From Protula sp. h YS-2021 (lineage: Eukaryota; Annelida; Polychaeta; Sabellida; Serpulidae), in NCBI GenBank assembly GCA_949752745.1, contig OX457026.1, positions 23,501,308 through 23,565,307 on the forward strand: DNA of 64,000 nucleotides. The letters are read 5' to 3'. A program made the position numbers and the translations under genes. The notes under the pieces were generated by a model that did not search any database, had not been told where the DNA came from, and saw only the letters and a program-made list of their open reading frames with translations. Shown piece after piece: positions 56,767-64,000 of this stretch (within the stretch, counting starts at the first letter, position 1; each line of letters begins with the position of its first letter).

Positions 56767-56880
56767 TGACAGACTTATGCTACATTGCCGGAGCAGCATA
56801 ACTTGCTAAACCTGACAGACTTGTGCTACATTGCCGGAGCAGCATAACTTGCTAAACCTGACAGACTTGTGCTGCATTGC
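56767..56880 (+). repeat. 46-bp tandem repeat upstream of Cys/His gene (right copy)
   Basis: Units start at 56767, 56813 and 56859 (last partial) with TGACAGACTT, then GCTACATTGCCGGAGCAGCA and TAACTTGCTAAACC. Between NADAR relic and the next ATG, so a candidate promoter array. Confidence 0.85.
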
Positions 56881-56900
56881 AAGACTCACAAGACTGCATA

Positions 56901-57233
56901 ATGGCGGACATGACACTGAGACAATATATTGTGCAAAAAGCTTATTGTGAAGAAATGTTATCAGCTGTAAAAAAGTTTGCATATTTAGTCTGTCCTGCTT
57001 GTCAACATGAAGAGTGTCAAGAACATACTTGTCATACTGCATGTGTTTATACATATTGGAATGAAGCTAAATATTACATTCATTTAGATAAAGTGTTAGA
57101 GAATGCAAATCAACGTTGTGAGAAATATGGTGTAGATGCTATTACATTGGATGAACTCAGTCATTGGTTAGTGTTCATTGAAGACCAATGGTCTCCAGTG
57201 ATTCATACCATTGTATCCATACTTAATTTGTAA
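56901..57233 (+). CDS. Cys/His-rich small element protein (right copy)
   Basis: 110 aa from the ATG at 56901 (MADMTLRQY). CPACQHEECQEHTCHTAC (residues ~31-48) is a likely zinc site. The remainder is helical with WLVFIEDQW near the C-terminus. Not recognised beyond the element. It precedes the integrase gene by 105 bases that contain direct repeats of GTTAGTTAAG and a TATA box. Confidence 0.65.
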   Translation: MADMTLRQYIVQKAYCEEMLSAVKKFAYLVCPACQHEECQEHTCHTACVYTYWNEAKYYIHLDKVLENANQRCEKYGVDAITLDELSHWLVFIEDQWSPVIHTIVSILNL

Positions 57234-57287
57234 AAAACTTGTTAGTTAAGTTATAAATGCATGTTAGTTAAGTGATGTTGGTTGAGT

Positions 57288-57294
57288 TATAAAA
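57288..57294 (+). promoter_or_regulatory. TATA box upstream of integrase (right copy)
   Basis: TATAAAATAAAAG, 45 bases upstream of the ATG at 57339; preceded by the repeated word GTTAGTTAAG at 57240-57275. Confidence 0.5.
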
Positions 57295-57338
57295 TAAAAG
57301 CTGTTCTGTTGAGAAGGTGGTTTTCATTCGGTGTGACC

Positions 57339-58442
57339 ATGTCGACGTGGAAAGACTACTTGACCAATATTTACTTCAAACCTGGACAGCCTGGAGCATT
57401 TGCTGGTCCTTACAAACTGTATCACATCTTACGAAAACATAATCAACCAGTCACACAGTCACAAGTGAAAAAATGGCTACAGGATCAAGATGCTTTTAGT
57501 TTACTACAACCTGTCAAATACAGGTTCAAAAGACAACGTGTCATTACACGTGGTATTGATGATATGTGGGATATTGATTTGGCTGATATGGGAAACATAG
57601 CTCCCTATAATGATGACATACGCTTTTTACTCATTGTCATTGATGTGTTTTCCAAATATGTCTGGGTACAGCCAATACCTAATAAATCACATACCAGCGT
57701 CATACAAGCTTTCCAAAAGATTTTTCATGACACACGACGAAGACCGCGAACTCTAAGGTCTGATAAAGGAACAGAATTTAAAAATAGATGGGTAAAAGCA
57801 TTTTTGAAGAAAGAAGGAATTCATGCTTATTCCACAAAGAATGAAACCAAAGCCAACTTTGCTGAAAGAGTCATTCGTACTCTGAAGGGAATGATGTATC
57901 GGTATTTTCTACATAATCAAACCTACCGCTACGTAGACATTCTTCCAGACTTGGTGTACAATTACAACCATAGACCTCATGGTTCTCTTCCTAATAAATA
58001 TGCTCCAGCCGAGATTCGTAAAGACAACGAATCAAAAGTGTGGAAGTATATGTATGTCGACAAACTGAAATTGAAACCGAAGAAGAAGAAGAAGTATAAA
58101 TTTAACATTGGCGATCATGTTCGCATTTCCCACATTAAATATGTGTTTCAACGCGATTGTCACATCAAATGGACGCAAGAAGTCTTCATTGTCACACATC
58201 GTTGTAAGAAGCAAGGAATACATTTGTATCATGTGAAAGACTTTTTAGACGAAGATATTGATGGACATTTCTATGAAGAAGAACTGCAGAAAGTGACCAA
58301 AGATATTGAATCTATTTATAGAATTGAAAAGGTCTTGAAAACACGTAAAAGACGAGGAGGTGTGAAAGAATTATTTGTCAAGTGGTTAGGTTGGCCAAAC
58401 AAGTTTAACAGTTGGGTGAAAGAAACAGACATTCAACAATGA
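57339..58442 (+). CDS. Retroviral-type integrase with C-terminal chromodomain
   Basis: 367 aa. Residues 11-60 carry the Polinton-type N-terminal signature (YFKPGQPGAFAGPYKLY). The DDE core has D80 (WDIDLADM), D142 (RSDKGTEF) and E176 (AERVIRTLK), with 33 residues between the last two. YNYNHRPHGSL follows, a conserved integrase tail of the core. A Lys tract near 250 and an SH3-like strand region lead to a chromodomain at about 325-367 (YRIEKVLK, KELFVKWLGW, SWVKETDI). The chromodomain may guide insertion to marked chromatin (inference). Five substitutions and one Lys fewer than the left copy; no stops. The stop overlaps the ATPase start. Confidence 0.96.
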   Translation: MSTWKDYLTNIYFKPGQPGAFAGPYKLYHILRKHNQPVTQSQVKKWLQDQDAFSLLQPVKYRFKRQRVITRGIDDMWDIDLADMGNIAPYNDDIRFLLIVIDVFSKYVWVQPIPNKSHTSVIQAFQKIFHDTRRRPRTLRSDKGTEFKNRWVKAFLKKEGIHAYSTKNETKANFAERVIRTLKGMMYRYFLHNQTYRYVDILPDLVYNYNHRPHGSLPNKYAPAEIRKDNESKVWKYMYVDKLKLKPKKKKKYKFNIGDHVRISHIKYVFQRDCHIKWTQEVFIVTHRCKKQGIHLYHVKDFLDEDIDGHFYEEELQKVTKDIESIYRIEKVLKTRKRRGGVKELFVKWLGWPNKFNSWVKETDIQQ

Positions 58443-59098
58443 AGCATCCATTTACATGTTTGGTCTCTGGACCTACAGGCAGTGGCAAAACGTCTCTGGT
58501 GAAGGAAATTCTAGAACAAAAGTTGATTCAACCCTCTCCAAAAAGCATTTTATGGCTCTATGTAGCAGATCAGCCTTTGTACAAGGGAATGAAAGGCGTG
58601 GAATTTTACCAAGGCATTCCAGATGACATTGAAGAGCGTTTTAACCCGAAGAAACCAAACTTACTTATCATTGATGACTTAATGACGAAATGTCATAGTG
58701 ATGAGCGTATGACACGTCTCTTTAGTGTTGGCAGCAGTCATCAAAATCTAAACATTATCTTTATTGTGCATAATTTATTCCATCATGGGAAAGAGATGCG
58801 AAATATTAGTTTGAATACACATTATATCATTCTGTTTAAAAATCCGAGAGACAGTCAACAAATTAGTACATTGGCGCGGCAAATGTATCCTGGAAGATCT
58901 CAATTTCTCATAGAAGCCTATCAAGATGCTACTAGCAAACCTCATGCTTATTTATTCATTGATTTAAAACCAAAGACAAATGATCAACTACGTATTCGTA
59001 CAGGCATTTTACCAAAAGATACACATTATGTATATATTGATAAAGCAGTGTATGAACAAGAACCAACTCATTTGACCATTCGCAGTCAAGATGTCTAA
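58439..59098 (+). CDS. FtsK/HerA-like DNA-packaging ATPase
   Basis: 219 aa. Walker A GPTGSGKT at 11-18 and Walker B LLIIDDL at 75-81. GSSHQNLNIIFIVHNLFH downstream is consistent with the sensor region of adenovirus/Polinton-type packaging ATPases. The ATG lies in the ATGA overlap with the integrase stop, supporting this start. By family role it translocates the genome into capsids. The last codons overlap the core-like gene start. Confidence 0.93.
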   Translation: MKHPFTCLVSGPTGSGKTSLVKEILEQKLIQPSPKSILWLYVADQPLYKGMKGVEFYQGIPDDIEERFNPKKPNLLIIDDLMTKCHSDERMTRLFSVGSSHQNLNIIFIVHNLFHHGKEMRNISLNTHYIILFKNPRDSQQISTLARQMYPGRSQFLIEAYQDATSKPHAYLFIDLKPKTNDQLRIRTGILPKDTHYVYIDKAVYEQEPTHLTIRSQDV

Positions 59099-59417
59099 AC
59101 GTATTCGAGCGAACCAGCCGTTTCTTCATTTGCTTGCACGCAGTGGGCCTAAACGACGTAAATCCTTGCTACAGCAAGCTACAAAGGAGGAATTAACAAG
59201 CTTGTTTGAAATTTGTTTGAATATATTGCAAGGACATTTACCCTTAAGCTCAAAACGGTTTAAGGAATTTAAACGTGAACGTCATACGCTACGTACTCTA
59301 GCAGATAAGAAGATATCCCTTCGACGAAAAAAGAAGTTGATTAATCAGAAAGGAGGGTTAATTGGAGCTATTGCTAGATTGGCATTGCCCTTGTTAGCCA
59401 AACTACTGCTAAAATGA
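59091..59417 (+). CDS. Core-like protein with hydrophobic C-terminal segment (108 aa)
   Basis: Basic N-terminal two thirds containing LLARSGPKRRKSLLQQATK and LADKKISLRRKKKLI. It then has a QKGG turn and a hydrophobic helix of about 17 residues ending LLLK. One residue differs from the left copy (Leu for Phe). The architecture is shared with small proteins in other Polinton/adintovirus strips and suggests DNA condensation or membrane association in the virion; unproven. Confidence 0.75.
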   Translation: MSKRIRANQPFLHLLARSGPKRRKSLLQQATKEELTSLFEICLNILQGHLPLSSKRFKEFKRERHTLRTLADKKISLRRKKKLINQKGGLIGAIARLALPLLAKLLLK

Positions 59418-59989
59418 AACATACGATGAAAATGCTCCTCATTCCTGAATATGAATATAAAATGTTGCTAGAAAAGAAGGGAAAAGATGGTGAAATCAAA
59501 ACGAAAGTGAATAAACTTTTACGTGGGAAACGAACACGTGAAAAGGCTATAGAAATGTCTCAACTTCTTGGCTGTCATTTACGAACAAGTCAGTCTAGGC
59601 AAAAGCCCTCATCATCATCACCACCTGAAAAGCCAGAAAAGCTAGTGTTAAGTCATTTTCAACCTATCTATCATGGAAAAGTACTACAACTTTTAGCCGA
59701 ACTGAAGAAATATGGTGTAAAATGGACAGAGAAGAATGAACTTGTGTTGAAAACGGGCGATATTATCACAAATTCCAATATGGTTGATTTGATGAAAGAA
59801 GCATTGGTGGCGACAAGAAGAAAAGAACGAGCCATACCACCACATGGTTGGCATCCATTTATCCAGGAAATTGTAGATGCTAATATTCCAAAAACAATGT
59901 TTAGTAAAAAGACCACTCGTGACGACATTACAACAGAAATGAAACAACGTCAACAAAGACAGTTTCCTGAAGGATGGGAAAATTTTTAA
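59414..59989 (+). CDS. Conserved element protein of unknown function (191 aa)
   Basis: The start overlaps the previous stop (ATGA). Residues 1-65 are basic and helical. A Ser/Pro-rich linker is near 68-78. Residues 80-191 contain SHFQPIYHGKVLQLLAELKKYG, TGDIITNSNMVDLMKEAL, IPPHGWHPFI and a charged end. It carries about ten substitutions relative to the left copy, so it diverges faster than ATPase or core-like protein. Its place among virion genes suggests a structural role. Confidence 0.72.
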   Translation: MKHTMKMLLIPEYEYKMLLEKKGKDGEIKTKVNKLLRGKRTREKAIEMSQLLGCHLRTSQSRQKPSSSSPPEKPEKLVLSHFQPIYHGKVLQLLAELKKYGVKWTEKNELVLKTGDIITNSNMVDLMKEALVATRRKERAIPPHGWHPFIQEIVDANIPKTMFSKKTTRDDITTEMKQRQQRQFPEGWENF

Positions 59990-60192
59990 CATGGCTGAAA
60001 GAGCTATGTTGTTGCCAAGAAGATAAACCAACTATTCCTGTAAAAATAAGATGTACAAGTGCTTGTTGTGAAGGAGAAGTCATAGATCATGTAGATCATC
60101 ATCATGATGTGAAAGACCATTTACATACTTGGTCGAATGGCGCGCGCTGTCCTGAGGTATATAGACAACGTCAACGCACCTATACCATTTAG
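59974..60192 (+). CDS. Small Cys/His-rich element protein (72 aa)
   Basis: Starts inside the end of the preceding gene (MGKFLTW). CCC near residue 12, a CTSACC cluster near 27 and a HVDHHHDVKDHLH stretch suggest metal binding or, for the N-terminal CCC, lipid modification. Ends nine bases before the penton-like gene. No family recognised. Confidence 0.55.
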   Translation: MGKFLTWLKELCCCQEDKPTIPVKIRCTSACCEGEVIDHVDHHHDVKDHLHTWSNGARCPEVYRQRQRTYTI

Positions 60193-60200
60193 TTCCCATC

Positions 60201-60959
60201 ATGGAGTCGACAAGCTTTTACATCACTTTGCCTAGCAATGCGAGTATGACCTATTATCCCAACAACAAGGCTTCGAATTATCAAATTCGTATGCCTCGAA
60301 CCATTTATCTGAATGGAAAATATGAAGTGGCTTTAGCTGAAATTCAATATCCACATACATGGACAACGATGAGACAGGGCATGGACTACTCTATTCAGTA
60401 TCGACAAGAACTATTCGATGATCCTATTCTTAGCACTCTCGATATTCCTTATGGGTACTATAGAACCATACAAGAACTATGTGAGGCAGTCAATGAAGAA
60501 GCGACTAATGCTCTGAAACTTACAGAAGCTATTCGAATAAAGTATGATAAGATTAGACGACGTGTGTTTCTATTTCTCGATTATGGTTATGAAGTGTCCT
60601 TTTCCACTGGATTAGCTGAGATTTTAGGATTTATCCCAGATCACTGGTAAACTGAAACATGTACAGCTGACCATAAAGCGGATGCGAAACAGGGGTTTTA
60701 TACACTGTATGTGTATTGTAGCATTTGTGAACCACAAGTTGTTGGTGATTATTATGTTCCGTTACTACGTTCTGTTGGCATACAAGGCCATGATGGAGAT
60801 ATTATCATGAAAACGTATGGCGAACCGCATTATGTTCCTGTAAACACATCCAAATTTGACATGATAGAAATGAATATTATGGACGACACAGGCCATAATG
60901 TTCCATTTCAAACTGGAAAGGTGATCTGTAAACTTCATTTTCGACCAAAAGCAATATGA
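60201..60959 (+). pseudogene. Penton-like minor capsid protein with in-frame stop
   Basis: One frame of 253 codons interrupted by a TAA at 60648-60650. The N-terminal part (149 aa) has FYITLPSNASM, YYPNNKASNYQIRMP and EVALAEIQYPHTW, the signature of the penton/minor-capsid proteins seen in Polintons and adintoviruses. The part after the stop continues in frame into ICEPQVVGDYYVPLLR and KVICKLHFRPKAI. By family role it occupies the capsid vertices. A single point change may inactivate this copy; readthrough or a sequence error are alternatives. The end overlaps the next gene (ATGA). Confidence 0.8.
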
Positions 60960-61297
60960 AAGCTTATACACACGATCCGTCTGCATATCGCAACCATTTT
61001 CTTCGTCAAGTGGGCGGGGAATTACCAGGATTCAAAGGAGCGCGAATCCAATATGGCGATGGTATTGGTTCAATACTGGGATCATTGGCTCGCAAAGCTA
61101 TTCCACTACTTAAGGCTGGGGCTAAGATCGTTGCGCCACATCTTAAGAAGGCTGCAAAGAATGTCGCGAAAGATGTGACGGGCCGAGTAGCAGAACGTGT
61201 GTTTGGAGAACAAAAGCGTGTGCAACCGACGAAACGTGCCAGAAGACGAAAAACAGCCAGACGGATAACATCAAAATATCGCAAAGATATCTTTTGA
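60956..61297 (+). CDS. Basic virion core/minor protein (113 aa)
   Basis: N-terminal FLRQVGGELPGFKG, then GDGIGSILGSLARKAIPLLK, an amphipathic helix region of the kind compared with adenovirus pVI. A Lys/Arg-rich tail (PTKRARRRKTARR) resembles adenovirus core proteins. Located between penton-like and major capsid genes. Role in DNA condensation or membrane disruption is inferred from this layout. Confidence 0.75.
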   Translation: MKAYTHDPSAYRNHFLRQVGGELPGFKGARIQYGDGIGSILGSLARKAIPLLKAGAKIVAPHLKKAAKNVAKDVTGRVAERVFGEQKRVQPTKRARRRKTARRITSKYRKDIF

Positions 61298-61301
61298 AAT
61301 C

Positions 61302-62675
61302 ATGTCTCTCATTCATAATCATTCGTGTGAATGTAGTCTTTCTCCACTGGAATGGTTTCACGTACCACCAACGCAAACTGCTGTAGAGAAAAGTTATAAT
61401 GTTGACTATCAACCACTTACAAGCATTAGAGAAGGCGCTCCAATAGAATTCTACATTCCTGCGAGTATAGAAGAATATCTGGATTTAAAGAACAGTAAAC
61501 TTCATATTGTATGTCGCATTGTCAAGGCCGATGGAACAGAGTGTGGCGCAGATGATAATGTCTCTTGCATCAATGATGTGTTTAATGGGTTATGGTCTAA
61601 TATTGAATTGTTTCTGAATGATCGTTTGGTTTCGCATAGTAACAATACTCATGGTTATACCAGCATTATCTCTCACCTCATCCATGATTCGGAAGAAAGT
61701 CTGCATTCTGAGCGCTCTATGCGTCTCATGTACAAGGATACTGCTGGGTCAATGAATAGTCATGAGGTGAAAAGACCCAATCATGAACGATATGTATCCG
61801 GGTTTCATGTCAATGCTGACGGCGGTGACTTGGCTGAGCAAGGCAATAATGGTTTACATCATCGTTATTTGCATACTCGTCTTAGCCGTGATGTTATGCT
61901 CGCAGGTGGTTTAAGGATAGATTTGTTTGAGCAGGATCGTTATCTTCCGAATGGCATCAGTTTGAAATTGCGTTTCCATAGACAAAAAGATGACTATGTA
62001 TTGATGGCTGCAGATAATACCTATAAGGTAGAAGTGAAAGAGGCATTTTTAACCATTCGCAAAGTGAGGGTGAGTCCAGGTATTCAGTTAGGACATACAG
62101 ATGCATTGATGAAAAGTCCTGCCAAGATCATCATCACTAGAAAAGAATGTAAAGTCTTAGCTATTCCAGCAGGATTTCAGTCTTTTGTGAAAGATAACAT
62201 CTTTTTGGGTCAATTACCAAATCGTATTGTCATTGGTCTGGTTCATAATGAAGCTTTTGGTGGATCAGTATTGAGGAATCCATATGATTTCAAACATTTT
62301 GATCTGGACTATATGCAACTGTACACGGATGGTGAACCAGTTCTATCCAAACCTCTCAAGCTTGACATTACACAGAACAAATACCTGGACGCTTTTGAAA
62401 CGCTTTACAAATCGTTTGATCGATTGAATGGTGAGAAAAGTTCCATTATAAAACGGGAAGATTGGCCAAGAGGTTATGCTTTATTTTCGTTTGACTTAAC
62501 ACCGGATTATGATGGCGATGATCATTTCCCCCTGATCAAGCATGGGAATTTGCGGCTAGAAATGAACTTTGCTACGGCTTTGCAACCTACCATCAATGTC
62601 ATTGTCTATGCTGAATTTGACAACATTTTTGAGATCAGTGCAAATCGCAGCATTCAATTCGACTACCAGTCATGA
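61302..62675 (+). CDS. Double-jelly-roll major capsid protein (hexon-like)
   Basis: 457 aa, open throughout. Recognised by N-terminal SYNVDYQPLTSI, EFYIPASIEEYLDL, CRIVKADGT, FNGLWSNIELFLNDRLVS and the NNTHGYTSII region. GISLKLRFHRQKDDYVLM lies in the middle, and GNLRLEMNFATAL near the C-terminus. This matches the double-jelly-roll capsid proteins of Polintons/adintoviruses; trimers would build the icosahedral shell. Flanked by the core-like gene and the protease, whose start overlaps its stop. Confidence 0.93.
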   Translation: MSLIHNHSCECSLSPLEWFHVPPTQTAVEKSYNVDYQPLTSIREGAPIEFYIPASIEEYLDLKNSKLHIVCRIVKADGTECGADDNVSCINDVFNGLWSNIELFLNDRLVSHSNNTHGYTSIISHLIHDSEESLHSERSMRLMYKDTAGSMNSHEVKRPNHERYVSGFHVNADGGDLAEQGNNGLHHRYLHTRLSRDVMLAGGLRIDLFEQDRYLPNGISLKLRFHRQKDDYVLMAADNTYKVEVKEAFLTIRKVRVSPGIQLGHTDALMKSPAKIIITRKECKVLAIPAGFQSFVKDNIFLGQLPNRIVIGLVHNEAFGGSVLRNPYDFKHFDLDYMQLYTDGEPVLSKPLKLDITQNKYLDAFETLYKSFDRLNGEKSSIIKREDWPRGYALFSFDLTPDYDGDDHFPLIKHGNLRLEMNFATALQPTINVIVYAEFDNIFEISANRSIQFDYQS

Positions 62676-63109
62676 ACACGAAGCAGATTGATGCCATATT
62701 GAGTCATGATGTCATGACCAAAGACTTATTTCAAGGCGTGTTTGCCATGGACCAGTTACCATCTTTACAACGCGGCGCCTATGTCATCAACACAGACGAT
62801 CAAGATGAACCAGGAGAACATTGGGTGGCAGTGTATTATGATAAAGACCCTGCAGAATATTTTGACTCTTATGGACTATTACCTCTCGATGATCGTTTAG
62901 ACATGTTTTTAAGAAATGACTATATGTATAATTCTATCTCATTACAAACGCCAATATCATCGTCATGTGGTTTTTATTGTGTATATTATATATTACATAG
63001 AGCTCGAGGTCAGAGTATGTTTGATATTGTGAATATATTAAAAAGAAAGGATGGTGATTTTATTGTAAAGGATTTTGTATATAGACATTATAAACCATTG
63101 TTTTATTAA
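62672..63109 (+). CDS. Adenain-type cysteine protease
   Basis: 145 aa. Catalytic triad: H50 (GEHWVAVYYD), D65 (YFDSYG) and C98 (SSSCGFYC), with Q91 seven residues before the Cys as the oxyanion residue, as in adenovirus protease. Length is shorter than adenain but usual for Polinton proteases. Cleaves precursor virion proteins during maturation. The ATG sits in the ATGA overlap with the capsid gene. Confidence 0.93.
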   Translation: MNTKQIDAILSHDVMTKDLFQGVFAMDQLPSLQRGAYVINTDDQDEPGEHWVAVYYDKDPAEYFDSYGLLPLDDRLDMFLRNDYMYNSISLQTPISSSCGFYCVYYILHRARGQSMFDIVNILKRKDGDFIVKDFVYRHYKPLFY

Positions 63110-63189
63110 TGTTGTTGTTGTTATATTAGTTAAGTTGTAGTTAAGTTGTTGGTATATTAGTTAAGTTGTTGTTGTTGTTAAATAAAACA
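63110..63189 (+). terminator. 3' end of virion gene block with poly-A signal
   Basis: GTTGTTGTT and three copies of TTAGTTAAGTTG-like sequence precede AATAAA at 63180-63185. No further plus-strand gene is seen before the repeat region, so this is the likely cleavage/polyadenylation site. Confidence 0.55.
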
Positions 63190-63436
63190 AACCAAGTTTT
63201 CAAACAGTCTTGTTTATTGTGTTCTATTTACAAATTCTTAACTACAAACACTATTTACAAAGTTTACAAACACTATTTACAAACTTTTATTTACAAAGTC
63301 TATTTACACTATTTACAAATTCTTAACTACAAACTTTTATTTACAAATTCTATTTACAAAGTTTACAAAGTCTATTTACAAACTCTTAACTACACACTCT
63401 TAACTACAAAGTCTATTTACACTATTTACAAACTTT
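63190..63436. repeat. Degenerate TTTACAAA/TTAACTACAAA repeat between convergent genes
   Basis: Repeating 10-12 base words (CTATTTACAAA, CTTAACTACAAAC) fill about 230 bases. AT-rich, between the plus-strand protease and the minus-strand PC4-like ORFs, so a shared terminator zone. The long ORF over it is a repeat translation. Confidence 0.85.
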
Positions 63437-63811
63437 TTATTTACAAACACATTCATTTTTCAATACATTCATCAATGAATACCATTCATTAGAATCTAAA
63501 TTGATATAGGTATCATAGACATTACATCCATGTTTGTAAATGCTATGAAAGCTCACATAACACACATCACCAAACTTTATCACTTTAACAGTTTCATGTT
63601 CAGACAGTTTCAGTTCATATCCTTCTTCTAAGTCAATGTCCACCACACGCATAGGTTGTGTCAGCTCAATGGATTTGATGCTCCGCTTGAGTTGTATTCC
63701 TCCCTCTTTGAATTCAAGCGTTAGGTTCTTTCCAATCCAATGCTTGTAACAGAGCGTACCATTCCACTGTGTTGAGGGTGATGTAGTCGTAGCATTCTGT
63801 AAGCTCGTCAT
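63437..63811 (-). CDS. PC4-like ORF B (possibly second half of a frameshifted gene)
   Basis: Homology-like content starts near residue 30 and includes GYELKLSEHETVKVI, then VCYVSFHSIYK and YINLDSNEWYSLMNVL, the PC4-type strands and Trp-led helix. The ATG at 63811 overlaps ORF A in another frame. The poly-A signal AATAAA (minus) is at about 63428-63434. Either a separate overlapping gene or the C-terminal half of the ORF A product after a one-base shift near 63715-63735. Confidence 0.55.
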   Translation of the reverse strand: MTSLQNATTTSPSTQWNGTLCYKHWIGKNLTLEFKEGGIQLKRSIKSIELTQPMRVVDIDLEEGYELKLSEHETVKVIKFGDVCYVSFHSIYKHGCNVYDTYINLDSNEWYSLMNVLKNECVCK

Positions 63812-64000
63812 ATTGGCGAAATTGTACAAACACGTCTAAGCAGTTCTCAGTCACACGCACTTCTAATTCATTTGAGACTGCTAGGAGAAAGCCGGGCATT
63901 CTCAACTTGTCTAGGTGATCCTTCAACACGGATTGGTCATCAAGTGATAGGATGAGATACTGTCCAAAATGTCTTAGCACAATGTCATCATATTCGTTTC
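63714..64000 (-). CDS. PC4-like ORF A (5' cut by window)
   Basis: The frame is open to the right edge; no ATG is visible, so the start is outside. Contains LEVRVTENCLDVFVQF and YDYITLNTVEWYALLQAL, close in pattern to ORF B and to the segments of the 55074-55724 protein. Ends at a stop at 63714 inside the next ORF. Nucleic-acid binding is inferred. Confidence 0.55.
   Translation of the reverse strand, partial: NEYDDIVLRHFGQYLILSLDDQSVLKDHLDKLRMPGFLLAVSNELEVRVTENCLDVFVQFRQYDELTECYDYITLNTVEWYALLQALDWKEPNA

Larger units (their letters stand above)
53485..64000 (+). mobile_element. Polinton/adintovirus-like element, right copy (partial)
   Basis: About 10.5 kb of a virus-like transposon: terminal regulatory array, G/C-run tandem repeats, accessory block, integrase, ATPase, penton-like protein, core-like protein, major capsid protein and adenain-type protease. 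Integrase plus ATPase, protease and double-jelly-roll capsid together are diagnostic of Polintons/Mavericks and of the adintoviruses. The start is set at 53485 because a host repeat is interrupted there and similarity to the left copy ends there. The element terminus reads AGTAGTGTGAAAA, beginning with AG as Polinton ends do. No polymerase B is visible, so the element continues past 64000. Confidence 0.92.

Noticed and set aside
63166..63492. 108-codon plus-strand ORF rich in Tyr, Leu and Lys
   Set aside because: It covers the TTTACAAA repeat zone and is a repeat translation.

Overview
This window is animal (metazoan) nuclear DNA. It is AT-rich and full of microsatellites, with intron-containing host genes, and it carries two copies of an integrated virus-like element. 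The host is probably a lophotrochozoan such as a mollusc. That is an inference from the FMRFamide-receptor-like GPCR, the repeat style and the scramblase sequence; nothing here proves the taxon.

Layout. (1) 1-6721: the inner ~6.7 kb of a Polinton/Maverick (adintovirus-type) element, genes on the minus strand, cut by the left window edge. (2) 6722-53484: ~46.8 kb of host DNA. It contains a single-exon rhodopsin-class GPCR (9382-10536) and two ten-exon phospholipid scramblase genes in convergent orientation. One is at 30886-35017 (+) and has a one-base deletion in exon 3; the other is at 41820-47196 (-) and is intact, with a predicted 259 aa product. The rest is introns, microsatellites, minisatellites and small transposon-like repeats. 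(3) 53485-64000: a second copy of the same element, genes on the plus strand, cut by the right edge. The two copies are inverted, with the same terminus facing inward.

The element. From the inner terminus outward: a promoter-like end packed with CRE (TGACGTCA) and ETS (ACCGGAAGT) sites; an array of ~88-bp repeats each carrying a long G/C homopolymer; an early-type block of small proteins (a helical protein, a protein with two PC4-like segments plus a Cys-rich zinc-ribbon-like tail, a 108 aa protein, a 43 aa membrane protein, a broken NADAR-family gene and a Cys/His protein); then a DDE integrase with a C-terminal chromodomain. After these come a packaging ATPase, a hydrophobic/basic core-like protein, a 191 aa unknown, a Cys/His-rich 72 aa protein, a penton-like minor capsid gene (with an in-frame stop), a basic virion-core-like protein, the double-jelly-roll major capsid protein and an adenain-type cysteine protease. 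PC4-like ORFs read back from the far side. The integrase inserts the DNA; ATPase, capsid proteins and protease form the virion module. The expected protein-primed DNA polymerase B is not in the window and should lie beyond base 64000 and before base 1.

Most paired genes are open in both copies and differ by only a few residues, so both insertions look young. The exception is NADAR, broken in both. The right copy interrupts a host interspersed repeat, which fixes its terminus at about 53485 and predicts the target-site duplication. Intron-exon structures were derived by hand from splice signals and agreement between the two scramblase paralogues. No database search was possible.
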